Source of the DNA: Heterotrichella gracilis
Lineage: Eukaryota > Sar > Xanthophyceae > Tribonematales > Xanthonemataceae
NCBI GenBank assembly: GCA_032358255.1
Contig: JAULBX010027341.1
Span: forward strand, 1-37,995
Length of the DNA stretch: 37,995 bases
Direction: 5' to 3'
In this document: one piece after another, positions 1-18,313 of the stretch
Layout of the letters: each line of letters begins with the position of its first letter
How positions within the stretch are numbered: the first letter of the stretch is position 1
Made by a program: the position numbers and the translations under genes
Notes under the pieces: model-generated
The model's input: only the letters and a program-made list of their open reading frames with translations
What the model was told of the DNA's origin: nothing
Database searches by the model: none

Positions 1-586
1 AGCGGACGGACCAGGGGATTGCAGAGGCTGGGGTACACTAGGGCGGGCATCGTGACTGCTGGTAGGGTGGCGAGGCTAGGGTTGAGGGGGGCAGACGGCA
101 CCAGACCCTATATTACCTTGTTACCCTTGGCCCTTTGGCAGAGAAATCTGTAATGTCGACAACCCAGCTATCGAAAGCGCATTACTTTGACTGACAGGGT
201 CCGGATCCAATGGCGACCCGTGAGAAACTTGCTGGTTAGCTGAGCACAACATTTGAGGCAAGCATGTCACGGAATACATCAGACATGGTCACTTAACTTG
301 TAACGCTGGACATGCTGGAATGTGCTGACCATAAGCGAGCTCGCATTTACTCCGCCTTTGCGCGTCCCCATTCTTTCTTTCTATCCTATAGAGGTCACAG
401 TCCATCATGCACTCCCAATGTTTGCAAAGCAACTACAGCAATATTTAAGCTGCCTATAAACCTTTGGCACAGCCTACCTATTGCTATGATGTGTCGTCAA
501 GGCTGACCAGTGTCTCTTTACGGTGCTGGACCCTCACAAATAAAGTGTCAACCCAACCCGTCAGATGGATGCCGCTACTCAAACCA
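1..586. other. left-edge non-coding stretch
   Basis: No open frame here resembles a known protein and no splice-consistent exon chain is visible. Since the minus-strand nucleoplasmin-like gene ends at 587, part of this stretch is probably its 3' UTR and downstream sequence. I see no tRNA-like cloverleaf or box motifs. Confidence 0.5.
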
Positions 587-3246
587 TCACGCTGATGAAA
601 CCATCATTGTTTTAACATCCATCTTAAACAATGCAGGACGATCCTCGATGAATTTTTTCAGCTTGGGGACTTCCTTGGGGCGCTTGACTGCCGAGCCCAA
701 TTTGGTGAGCGGCACTGTGCCCTCTTTCTTCACAAACTCTGCCAGCTGCTTTTCAAAGTCTGCCACTGCAAGCAAGCAAATATGTACAAAATCTTATAAG
801 ATTTATAAATCAGACTTTCAAAAAATTTGTGCAAGACCTTGATACATGATGTAATTATGGATCAACAAAGGTTATTTGTTTATATTCTTGTCGCTGCTTG
901 CAGTGTTTTTTATGCAAGCGTATGCAAACCCCAACCACAACTGAATGTGTAACCAAGGAATTGAGCAAATTAGCCAATACGTTAACATGACGTAACATTG
1001 GTTCCAAGCAAACTATCACATACCACGATAATATGGCAAAACTTGGTGCTTGGTTTAGAAGCCTTTGCTCAAGTTGTAAATGCAGGTACGTGCGTTCCAG
1101 CCTATGCTGCCACGACAGCTCAACCCAGTGGCAAGACTAATTGCCATTTCCAGCGTGACCTAAACCCTAACAGCTGTCAAGATGAAGGCCAAATTGGCGC
1201 ATTCTTTGAGCATTCTTGCACAATATACCAAACACTTGTCCGCACACAGCGAGAGAGTAGTGGCCTTGCAATGAGGTCCGCATCAGTGATGGTCCCCCTC
1301 AGATGCAAGTATCTAAAATTTGTGGCTTGAGTGAAGCTTCCACTTGACTTTCAAGGATGAGGATTGCCTTCAGTTATGGCAGCTGTGTCTTTTTTGAACT
1401 CCGTGAGAGAATGACATGCAGGGTGTGCATGCGGCAGTGTCTGAATCTCACCTGGTTGCGATGATGAGCCAGACTTGGCTGGAGCAGTCGATGGGGCAGA
1501 TGTTTCCACAGATTTAGGCTTCTTGACAGGCTGCGGGGTGGATGAAGGCGCAGCCCGCTTCACTCCAGGCTGCATACAATAGGGGAGTGGGGGGGGGATA
1601 TGATATTCTAAAACATCATCTTTCTTATAATAGACATATGGAAATTTACAGGTGTTAGAAAAAATATTACTACACCACAAAGTACTTGTAGAACGTTTGC
1701 TTTACTCTGTGTGTGAACCACTGCTTTTTAAAGGTAAACACGGTGGGACCACAGCAATCGTCCAATTGTAGATACGCAATTGGGTAGCGTCCACCAACAA
1801 CTTATCAGAAGGGCTTTGATATATCAGGGATGCATATATAACTGATTTGTATATCATTTCATAGAATTGGGCTTTTGCGCAGGCGAATATAGACTGATTA
1901 TCAACCAGAAATGCCCACAGGCCAATTGTTTCAAGCACTTTTACAGCGGCACTCGCATTGGATGGTAGCGTGCTTAGCTTTTGTATCATTTACCATTTGA
2001 AACACATGTAGGCTAGACGAGCCTTCAGAGGTGATAGGTAACACCTGTCACTGGGTAGAAACTGCTTGCATGCCACCCGCCTATATCCATGCACTGCATC
2101 CCACCTTTGCGATGTTCACTACTGGCACCTCATCCTCGTCGCTTGCCTCATCATCTTCATCACTGCCCTCCTCCTCATCGTCATCATCACCTGTGTGGCA
2201 GCAGAGGGCAGCTTGACAGGGAGCTTGTGTGGCTCAACGTTTGGCCCTGCAACATTTGTCTATGCAAACATGTGCCACAATTGTATGGTTAAACACATGG
2301 AACACTCGCAAGCCATGCTATTCTTGGCAGCTGTTTACTGTCAACCCAATGACACCATAAACGCCATAGTAGAACACAGGCAGTTGGCATCACATAACGA
2401 GTATCGAATTTCAGATACTCATGATCAGCTGCAGATCAACCAGCGCATGGCTGTTGTACATGCATGTCAAGCTCACCAGCACTGCCGCCTTCACTGTCCG
2501 AGCCCTCCTCGTCATCCTCACTTGATTCCTCCTCATCCACCAGCATCTTTGCCACAGATTTCTTGCCTTCACCCTTGGAAGCAAGAACCTGTAGTTCACC
2601 GTCATGGCTTCAGACACCGCCACGCGTGTGGACTGCCATGCCAGAGCAAGACATTGTTGCAACACATGTACATTGGTATGCAACAGCAACAGCAACAGCA
2701 GGAACCCCGACAAAGCCATGGAGTCATCTGCCACGCAACACACGGATGACCTGTCCAGCCAGCACGCGCCTGTTGTGATTTGCCGTTTGTCAGTGGCACT
2801 GCTGGCGGCGCCTCCACGTCCTCCTCCTCATCATCATCATCATCATCCCCCTCTTCCTCGTCAAAGTCGCTGTCCTCCTCATCGTCACTCTCGCTCTCGC
2901 CACTGAAGCCCTCCACCACCGGCCGCATCACGGTGTAGCCAGTCACGTGCACCTCGCTTGACCCCTCAACAGACAGGGTGATCTCATCCGACAGGACGTT
3001 GCAGGCAAGCGCCTCCACCTTGTCTGCCTGCAAGTGCCCAACAACAAACTTGCCCTCGCCAGTGTGCACAAACACTGTGTGCCGCCCGGGCTTGGGCTTG
3101 GGTCCCAAGGCCAGCTGCGTCACGTGGAAGGTGTGCTCCATGTATTCATCTTCGCTGTTCACGAAGCTGTGTGGCGTGTCCCCTGGGCGCAGGATAGCAC
3201 CCAACGTGGCCACCATGTCATCCATCTTGGAGTTGAACATAGTCAT
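587..3246 (-). CDS. nucleoplasmin-like acidic protein with C-terminal winged-helix (LOTUS-like) domain
   Basis: Five exons on the minus strand: 3246-2744, 2607-2477, 2190-2129, 1569-1452, 765-587, giving about 330 aa. The first junction is the least certain: 2751 is another possible donor and 2588 another acceptor. Residues about 1-115 form a beta-rich region containing HTFHVTQLALGPKPKPGRH, which resembles the nucleoplasmin-like core of plant HD2 histone deacetylases and FKBP-type nuclear chaperones. Residues about 120-232 hold three Asp/Glu/Ser tracts, as in histone chaperones. Residues 233-271 are Lys/Pro/Ser-rich and basic (KRAAPSS, KKPKS), so a nuclear localisation signal is likely. Residues about 273-325 are a compact helix-strand-helix segment (PLTKLGSAVKRP) like an OST-HTH/LOTUS mini winged helix. 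The start is the first ATG in frame; a second follows two codons later. A role in histone or ribonucleoprotein chaperoning is inferred. No FKBP isomerase domain or C2H2 finger is present. Confidence 0.72.
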
Positions 3247-4232
3247 GGTAGCCTGCACGCGCGGTTGCACAGCGAGAGAGTTGGTATTGCTAACTTGAGA
3301 TTCAACACGTTACATCCCAGCCCTCTACTTACCACAGGTGTCAAGCAACACCAGCACCACTGTGGACCGACTGTGTGGACTGGCAGTGTGAACATTGCTG
3401 AGTGCTGAGGTGGTGGGCGATATCTATCGAACGTATACTACAAGTACTCCGAACAAAGACACAATGACAACACAAGCGTGCTTCACACGTAAAATCGTGA
3501 GAAAGCTATCAACATTGTTTGTGCATGGGCGGCTGGCAGCTTGTGGGCACCGACACTGCACGTATGACTCGGCAAAATACCTATATCATATTGATACGCC
3601 AAACATTCAACATAGAGGAAACCCGTGGGTTGCTGAGTGTACAGCTAGCAAGCTGCGTGCAGATCGCACACTGGTGGGCACCCAGCACTTGTGGGAAGCT
3701 GACACTAGCAAGCCCAACAGGCAACCAATACGCACGACTGCGGACACGCTATCTTCATCAGATTCCTCCAGCAAGTTCACTGACCGAAACCCACCCTTTG
3801 TTCGGACTACGCCAAGCTAGCACGGATTGCATGCATGCAATCGAATATTGACAGCATGCCCGAAAGTTTATATGCATGCGTGCCAACCACACCTTACCCA
3901 ACCTCATACCTGCGGTGCCAAAGTCTCGCTGCCAAAGATACTGCTTTAAGACAGCATTGTTGTGCTAGTGAAGGGTTGTAGCGAACGGTCATAGACTAGG
4001 CACATGACTTGCCGGCGTGGCGTACCCCAGGCTGGGCAGTTGAGTACTGTCAGCAGAGTTGAGTTTTGAGCAAAGTACGAAACACAAACAGGAATTGGGT
4101 TGCATCCATATTCAGTTATCTCCCAACCCTCAACCCGGCTGTGTGCTAATAATAAGGGCTCCTGGGTCAAGTGGGCATGCAACTCTTAATTGTAAAATCG
4201 CTGTCGAGTTGCCTGTCGTTAGGTTGGAACCG
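3247..4232. promoter_or_regulatory. divergent intergenic region between the nucleoplasmin-like gene and URM1
   Basis: About 986 bases separate the two start codons, which point away from each other, so this should carry both promoters and 5' leaders. No coding exon is supported inside it. It contains a perfect 18-bp palindrome (3825-3842) and several GCATGC sites clustered at 3828-3875. I cannot point to a convincing TATA box. Confidence 0.5.
3825..3842. repeat. perfect 18-bp palindrome
   Basis: GATTGCATGCATGCAATC equals its own reverse complement. It contains two overlapping GCATGC hexamers and sits in the divergent promoter region about 390 bases upstream of URM1. It may bind a dimeric regulator or may simply reflect the high density of GCATGC in this genome. 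Confidence 0.75.
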
Positions 4233-4914
4233 ATGGTGCGGTGCACGATCGAATTGAGGTGCGTGTGGCCGTGTGTGTGCTTATGTGGTCGTGTCGTGTG
4301 CTTTTCCGCTGTGCTCATCCAACACTTGACGCCACTGCGACCCTGCTTGCAGCGGTGGCCTTGAACTCCTGTTTGGGAACATCAAGAGCCATACAGTCAA
4401 CATAGACACAGGCGGAAGGGAAGAGGTCAGTGTGTACACAGCTGTTATTTTCACACTGACAATTCTCGAGCACAGACTATTGTGTAATTTGTAACAGCTC
4501 CTGTTTGCGGTGCCCAGTTGAGCGTTGGGCAGGTCATCTCGTGGGCCAGGGACAACCTTCTGACGGAGCGTGCTGAGCTTTTTGTGAAGGGGGACACTGT
4601 GTGAGTGTCAAACAGCAGCTGCACAATGACAGCACCGTTTTCAACGCAAACATCCTCCTAATGCACCGCCTTGCATGTACCCACAACCGCCTGAGCACCT
4701 TGTCCCCACCCGCACAGGCGCCCAGGCATTCTGGTGTTGGTGAACGAGGTTGACTGGGAGCTTAGGTACGAGCGTGCCCTGATTGTTTATCTCAAAGATG
4801 TTTACCCTCATTCACACCAGAAAATCAAGTGTGGTGCTTTGCAGTGGGTTGCTGGCCTCAGAGGTGGAGGATGGGGACACGGTCACCTTCATATCCACCT
4901 TGCACGGCGGTTGA
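4233..4914 (+). CDS. URM1: URM1, ubiquitin-related modifier 1 / sulfur carrier
   Basis: Five exons: 4233-4258, 4353-4425, 4518-4600, 4718-4765, 4845-4914. All phases agree and give 99 aa, the usual family length. The product is a beta-grasp sulfur carrier. In known eukaryotes the Uba4/MOCS3 enzyme activates its C-terminal Gly-Gly to a thiocarboxylate, which supplies sulfur for 2-thiolation of wobble uridine in cytosolic tRNAs and can also conjugate to proteins. Seen here: GGLELLFGNIKSHTV near the N-terminus, LLTERAELFVKGD and RPGILVLVNEVDWEL in the middle, and the diagnostic C-terminus FISTLHGG followed directly by TGA. The next gene's ATG lies only 20 bases beyond the stop. Intron 4 (79 nt) can be read through in frame, which would replace the Gly-Gly end with a fusion into the next gene. 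Identification is very secure; start choice is good because the upstream frame gives no better ATG. Confidence 0.96.
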
Positions 4915-4934
4915 GCTGCGACAGTAGAAGACCA

Positions 4935-12186
<7,252 letters not shown>

Positions 12187-12874
12187 TTGAAGGTGGCTCT
12201 ATAATCTTGCTAGTATCAAGGGGATGCTGTTGGTTGCAATCTGTTGTATGTTTTGCCGCTTGCGCACTGTTCGTGTTGAATTGTGAAAATCTCATCACTG
12301 ATATTTTACTACAGATAACTTGGTAATGATTATCTTTGAAAAACTTATGTGACGCTGAGGTAATCCGATTTACCAGTGGTAACATAAAAAATGACTAATG
12401 GGGTTGCTACAACGTCCTCCATCCAGGGATCCTTGGTGCCAAACTGAGGTTCAAAATCTGATACGGCATGAGTCTGATGTCTCAATCAAAATCTGAGATG
12501 TCAGTCCGACTTCCCATCCAATTTGGCAGCAACTGCAATACTTGTCTAGTGATCTTAATCTAACCATTGGTAAGGACAATGTTCCTGGCCGCAACAGGTA
12601 ACCATGCATGGCCTGGCAATTACTAGCACAATGTCCATATTGCAATCTGCGTCCACTGGCAGTGACCCAACTATGGCAGCGCAATTGCTGTCCCGTCTCC
12701 CGGAGATGCCATTGGGCCATGTTTCAATGTTTGCCAAAATGAAATGGACAACGAACACCGCCCCGTGGCAGCGCACCCCATCTACCATGCCGCATTGGCA
12801 ATTGCCGGCAGGCCTGTCCTCTCACCGTGTAACCGGGTTACTTATTTCAGGAACCCCCCCACCGATGGGCGCCA
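12187..12874. other. convergent intergenic region
   Basis: The gap between the ePHD/AAA stop and the stop of the minus-strand TMEM185-RING gene should hold both 3' UTRs. A 98-codon plus frame at 12604-12900 has no recognisable similarity and runs into the antisense of the RING gene, so I do not call it. No strong hairpin terminator is expected for Pol II genes and none is called. Confidence 0.5.
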
Positions 12875-15800
12875 TCATACCATGCTTGTATCCCATGTAG
12901 GGTCTGGGCCAGTCTTTGTGGGCGAGGGGCGCACCTGTGCCATTGCCCCCACCCCCGCATTCCCATCCAGCTCCACCACCTGGTCAATCTTCTGTCTACA
13001 TGTGGGGCATTCATTGGGGGGCCGAATGAATAGACGGTTGGCGCAGCGCTGGCAGAAACCTGCATTCGACAGCATGAATTTGGGCAAATCCCCGAATGCA
13101 GTTTACTGCACCATGCATTTGAATGATGGATCTCAGTGTGACACAACAACTTTAATGCATTAATGCAGTGGGTGTGTTGGTTGCCTAGCCTTACTCGTGC
13201 TGTCTTATACTATCTGTCTTAGATGATTGTTACCCAATCGACAGGTAACAATTGTTGAATGCGAGCTTGTGCCACAGTGCCAGGCCTGAGGCAATATGCA
13301 TATACATGGCAACCTTGATGCCTGGCAGAAAGGGTTATTGTAAATAGCAGCGTATACATAGTACCCATGGTGCAGCATTATGCCCGCAGGTGTCTATACA
13401 GTACGTTTCCTAGTAGAGTTATGGCTGGCTGGTGCCTCCTTACCGCCATGCCCGCATTCCAGGAACACACATGTTGCCTGGATCTCACAGCAGATGATGC
13501 ACAGATCATCGTCCTCGGAATAGCTTGGAGACACACGTAGGTTCAGACTTGCGGCTTCACTTTCATGGGCGGAGGCAGGCTGTACCTCCCCTCCAACTGG
13601 CACCATGCCTTTGTGGGAGCCTGCAGGTCAAAAATAGTGGTCAATGCAGGCGCCCAACATTTCTCTGATAATGTTGAACTTCCCAGCCAGTGCATCGGTG
13701 CACATGTGCTCAACAACATGTCATGAATAATCTTCATGTAATGAATATTCAATGCAAAATAGGCATTTGCAAATTCAGTGGGATGCAGTCTCCTGCCATT
13801 CTCCCCATGATGGATATGACTGCAATATATGCCCCATTGCCGATTGCAGCGACAATTACCTTGACTCTGCATGCTCTGTTGCTGCTGTTCCCCTTCCAGC
13901 GCAATGAGCTGTAGCTGGCCCCCACTTTCACCCACCGGCATTGGAGTAGGCGTGGCCAGGCCTGGCTGCTGGGCAAAGGGGTTGAGCCTGTTTGCCCGCC
14001 TATACAACCACTGGCTAACGCGCATCAGCTGCTCAGGTTGCGTCTTCCCCTGCAAATCATGGTCCAAGACGAACAATGTCATGGCCATTGCTTGCTGTGA
14101 CAGTCAGATGACATCAATGCTTTGTCTGCAGATCAATCAAACAATTGTTCACAGCACACCAGCAAACTCTATACCAAGCAGAATGCAGGCCAGCTGAAGT
14201 TTGTGTGGAGAATACAAAATTTGCAATGGCACATGCTGCATGAGGTTGATCAGGTGACCCTGTGCCACACCTGCATGAGGTTGAGCACCATCTCCGACAG
14301 CTGCACATCAGTCAAGGCATCAACCCTGGCCTGGCCGGCTGTCTGGAGCCGACGGGCCTCATTGCGCAGGTGGCGCTCACCCCACCGGCTCCAAAACTGC
14401 TCACCTGACAGGACCCGCTCCCTTGCTTGTTCCTGTGCAACCGCCACACCTTGTATCAGCATGGTAACCATCATCCTGGCATAAGTCCATTGTGAGAGCG
14501 CATACCGCTTGTAGCAATGTAGCAAACATCTATGGTAATTCTGGGCATGAGGGGAATGCACAAGTGCAACATGCGGTTTTCATTCGGAGCTTAAAAAACC
14601 CTCCAAAGTTGATTGAAGCTTCGTATCTGTTCGTATGCAAACCGCATATCGCATGGCATGCAGTCCTCAGTTTGCAGTTTGTTCAGGCATTTGATATGCA
14701 ATCCTTGTGATTTATTGCAGAACATCACCTTGCAACGCAGTCCATAGCACATGACCAGACAGCTGCACCACATGGCTGCCCAAGACAGCGTCGTGGGGAG
14801 CAGGATACTGGCAGCACTCCTGCAAAAAGGTGTTGACACATCAACACGCATGAACCCACATACAAAGCAGGGTGGAAGTAAAAGCGGTTCGTCTTGGCTT
14901 CCACGGGCTACTTACAGCACTTCGATTTGAACTTTTACAGCTGATTGCAATAAAGCCAGAATACCGGTATGATACAGAAATACCAACACGTACCACGGCC
15001 ACTCGTCATCCAGGAGCTCTGCCATGCGAAGCATGGTTGCAAATTGGGGGCTCGTGCTGAAGGAATGAGTGAACTTTCAGTGGGGTATTTAATAATTTAA
15101 AAACATGACATTGTCTTATGCAATTACTTTAAATTCAAATAAAGTAAGCAATTAGAATTAGGGTGGAAAACAGCGTATACTTATAACAACTGAATAAATT
15201 CCACACGTTACGTCTCACCTGAACATAGTTAGAACAAAACCAAACGGAAAAAGGCTCACAGGCATGCGCTGCCAAAACTTGTATCGCATCAGCAAAATGG
15301 ATACCTGCACGCAAAAATAAAGCATGGTCAAGCTGGGGTGCCTCCTCTGATTATCCCGTCTCAGCGTGGCGCCTAATAGCTGTTGAAATTTAAAGGGTGC
15401 ACGTGATGGCAAATTGTGACTATGATGAATCGCTTTAAGCAGTCACATATGTAATCTGTGCAAATTGTGCAGAACTTACAAAAAGCGCCAGAACAAAGCA
15501 AAGTGTCAGTAGGAACCAGGGGATCAGGAAGACAAATCTCCACGATATCGTGTCTGCACCATTGAGCTTCATAGCAACAAAGAGAAGGAATCCATACTGA
15601 AGGTCATTCAGCCTGCCCACTTGACGGTCCTCTGTATCCTTCAGCAATGCCAATACGACAGACATGAACCAACCCACCCACAGGGGGAAGAACATGATAC
15701 CCTTGACCCCCGAGGAGTCCCACACACGCATCACATCCTGGTAGGATGATGCCTTCCAGCACTGCTGCAAGGCACCGCACAGCATTGCCTGCACCGGTCA

Positions 15801-16680
15801 AAAAGGGCTTGAGCAGCCAAACCTCATTCAAGTCGCAGCTGCTTGACTGCCGTTAATAACCCTTGCGCACAAGGGTACAGGCAATAATCCCCCAGACCAC
15901 AACAAATTGTGAAATAACAGGTGTACCTTGCTGGTGCAGTACATTGCCCCTTCAATTAACGAGGTCAATCCATCCAAAATAAAGCTTTTTTTCCTAGAGC
16001 TGTGTAGGGAATCATAAATTTCCATGATTCCAGGCGGCGTGGACACGGGTCTAGAGCCAATATGCCGGGTGGTGAAGACACCCTACAGGTGAGCACAGGG
16101 TTTAGTGTGTTGGCCTTAGTGAAGCAGTTTGTGGCGGGGTCACCTGGAACTTCCATCAAAGTACTCATTGCGTGCCAATGGGCCCAAGCTGTTACCTACC
16201 GCATTGCACATGAAGTATATCGATGTGACAGCGTGCATGAAGTGGCCGCACCACATTGGCATGAACACCCACCACCAGCTGCAGGTGACAGCATGTTGTA
16301 ACTGCATACATAGGGGCGCTCACTGGACAGATAGGGTAGATTTATGGCAAGAATTAGTATCTGGCAGTGCCTGGCTTGATGTCCTCTGGTAGATGGATTC
16401 ACCACATTAACTCCTAATACAAAACGCAGAATACCAGCACAAAAAATGACAGGGATGATGAACTAGCATAAAATAGGCGTCGAGCCCAAGTCACCTTGAG
16501 CAGCAGCAATAAAGAGAAGGCACTGTATGGCAGCCAGTGCGTGCTGCAGGCGGCGAGGAGTACTGTGGAGTCTAGCTTCACGCGAAGCTCTTGGAGCTGA
16601 AAGTCAGCTGCATGCTGCTGCAAACTTTGCTCCACACTGCGGCGGTACGACGCAGAAGCTATAACTTGGGGTGGCCTCAT
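12875..16680 (-). CDS. TMEM185 (Fragile-X-F)-like multi-pass membrane protein with C-terminal RING finger
   Basis: Eleven exons with agreeing phases: 16680-16495, 16301-16200, 16082-15927, 15788-15480, 15304-15219, 15056-14994, 14819-14729, 14540-14271, 14049-13860, 13620-13444, 13059-12875, giving 604 aa. The first half has several hydrophobic segments with the family's repeated Lys-Leu/Asp then aromatic then Pro-Leu-Trp pattern: SAFSLLLLLK joined across an intron to CSWWWVFMPMW; KGIMFFPLWVGWFM; NDLQYGFLLFVAMKLNG followed by SWRFVFLIPWFLL. The C-terminus is a C3HC4 RING (about 525-565): CIICC, CVFLECGHGG-FCQRCA, CPTCR. Plants carry the same TMEM185-plus-RING pairing, so a membrane-anchored E3 ubiquitin ligase is the likely role, with unknown substrates. 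The stretch between membrane part and RING (about 330-520) is hydrophilic and Gln-rich. The exact ATG (16680) is a reasonable choice, but an upstream exon is possible. Confidence 0.82.
13226..13252. repeat. inverted repeat in an intron of the TMEM185-RING gene
   Basis: ATTGTTACC (13226-13234) and GGTAACAAT (13244-13252) form a perfect 9-bp stem with a 9-base loop. It lies inside the last intron (13060-13443). It could be a transposon-end footprint or chance; no flanking duplication is obvious. Confidence 0.6.
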
Positions 16681-17403
16681 CCTTTGACCGCGCTACCAAC
16701 CAGCCAGGTTATCCACTGTCACATGCCGCTGCTAAAGCAAGGCATCATCAAACTGTGCTGTATTCCAACCCTGCAGGGAATGGCTCCAGGGTGAAATATT
16801 TTGAGGCTCAGTCATCAACACACAGTGCAAGTGGCTGGCGGGCTTCGGGCTGTGTCCCTCCCAGGTCCCACTCTGGTTGGTGCAGGTGTGGATACCTCCG
16901 AGAAATTAATGCAACTGCACTGTGCCATAAATTGTGGACCGTCCTTCAGTCTGCAAGAAAAACCCAAATAATTTTTGGGGTTGTGTATTCGCATATGTGC
17001 ATGCTTTCTGCAGGTGTGCACCGAGTCAGTGACTGGCGTGTCGTGTCACGGCATGCGGCCATGGCCAGTGCCCAAAGAGAGTTTCGTGCTAGACTCCCGT
17101 GCCGCAAACACAAACAGAAAGTCCTATAAAATTTCTTTTAACAAGGTTCCTTTGTGCAAAAGTCCTATGCATATGTAAGTCCTACTTTCTGGGCTTCACA
17201 CTGGTCCCGGGCTGTCCACAAGGTTAGGACCAGTGTGAACTCTTCGCGACAGGGCACGGATATGTGAAAGCGGGGCTCAATCCCTTTGAAAAGTGCCAAA
17301 AAGGCAACTACTTGCTTAAGTTTGAGTGGTGGCTGGAGGCAATATATGCATGCTGTCACCACAGCTTGGTCCAACGAGGCCTCGGGGAAAAACGACTTCT
17401 GCC

Positions 17404-17577
17404 TGTGAATTGTGGGTGGAGCGCAACCCAAACAACAGAGACTATCAGATAGGCTGCGGGTACGATAGGAATTGACAGCCTCAGCCGGTGGAAGTATTGT
17501 GTCCTTTGGCAAAGTTTGCCACCTAGCTCCTGTTGCATACTGTTGACTGATTGTGTCCCCGCTGAGTTATTTTCCAT
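17404..17577 (-). CDS. possible small exon or ORF with one hydrophobic segment (unidentified)
   Basis: An ATG-initiated minus-strand frame begins at 17577. It runs about 58 codons before its composition degrades, and includes one hydrophobic run (SIPIVPAAYLIVSVVWVAL) long enough to cross a membrane. No donor with a matching downstream acceptor is convincing, and no family is recognised. It could be a 5' exon of the TMEM185-RING gene, part of a small separate gene, or chance. Confidence 0.2.
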
Positions 17578-17601
17578 TCACAACCTTCAGTAGGCTACTG
17601 G

Positions 17602-18000
17602 TCAAAAGCAGCCCTTCGCAATCAACGCAGTGCTGCCCTCCTGGCGAATGGACATTGGGCTGAACCCAATAGACAACACCACTGCCAGTGCCCCGTTTAT
17701 GTCACGCTGCGGCAGTGAGGCAGCTGCCCATTCCATGTGCATGCCAAACGCACTGCATGCCAGTTGCCCAAGACAATGTAGGTTGCGTACAATCTACTGG
17801 CTGGAATAAGGTAGAGAAATGCTCCCAGGCATAACAACGTGCTTTGCTGCAATACTGGGGTAAACAGCAGCACAGGACCATCCCATCACTGTCCACTTCC
17901 TGATATTGCTAAATAATAGGGAGAACGCCATTGGTGACCACAGAGGATCCAAGGCAAAAAACAGTTCAAGCACAACAGCATTGCCATGCACCGTTCCCTT
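17602..18000 (-). CDS. possible C-terminal exons of an unidentified minus-strand gene
   Basis: After a plausible acceptor (exon from 17793) a 63-codon frame runs to TGA at 17604-17602 with protein-like composition, including NLHCLGQLACSAFGMH and NGALAVVLSIGFSPMSIRQ. An upstream minus frame near 18000-17900 reads AVVLELFFALDPLWSPMAF and could join it in phase with a donor near 17894. I do not recognise a family. The whole is under 150 residues and no start is secure, so it may be a small membrane-protein gene or noise. Confidence 0.25.
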
Positions 18001-18313
18001 GCATGTTGCAACAGTAAACGTCTGCCATGGTGTCTCCGCAGGGAAACCCAATGTGCTGCACAAATTGCTGCTGTCCTCAGTTTCACACGCCTAACCCCTT
18101 GCAGATTGAAACCATCGCACGGCACACAGCCCTTGTGTGTAAAGCTCAATATGGCGCATACCAGCCACGCCCCCTGCCGCGCCCGCGAGGGGGATAGGCC
18201 CTGCAGCAAGAGTGTGGGGAACATATCAACACAACCTGCTTATGACAGTGAGCACATATAAGTCGTCAGCCCAACTTGCACGAACGTGCACACAAAAGCC
18301 AACAGCCCTGCGC

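Larger units (their letters stand above)
16681..18313. other. 1.6-kb interval with unresolved minus-strand exon candidates
   Basis: This lies between the TMEM185-RING start and the PABPN1 stop, both on the minus strand. It should include the promoter of the former and the 3' end of the latter. Two minus-strand stretches look more protein-like than background and are described separately (17602-18000 and 17404-17577). The rest shows no recognisable coding. Confidence 0.4.

Noticed and set aside
312..1330. Plus-strand frames at the left edge (64 to 110 codons)
   Set aside because: They overlap the antisense of the last exon of the nucleoplasmin-like gene or lie in its intron, and show no splice-consistent chain or family resemblance.
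2066..2749. 227-codon plus-strand frame rich in His and Gln
   Set aside because: Antisense of the acidic Asp/Glu repeats and CAG-like intron repeats of the nucleoplasmin-like gene.
12604..13163. Plus-strand frames opposite the RING exon
   Set aside because: Shadow of the minus-strand RING exon, where the zinc-ligand spacing and phase agreement clearly favour the minus strand.
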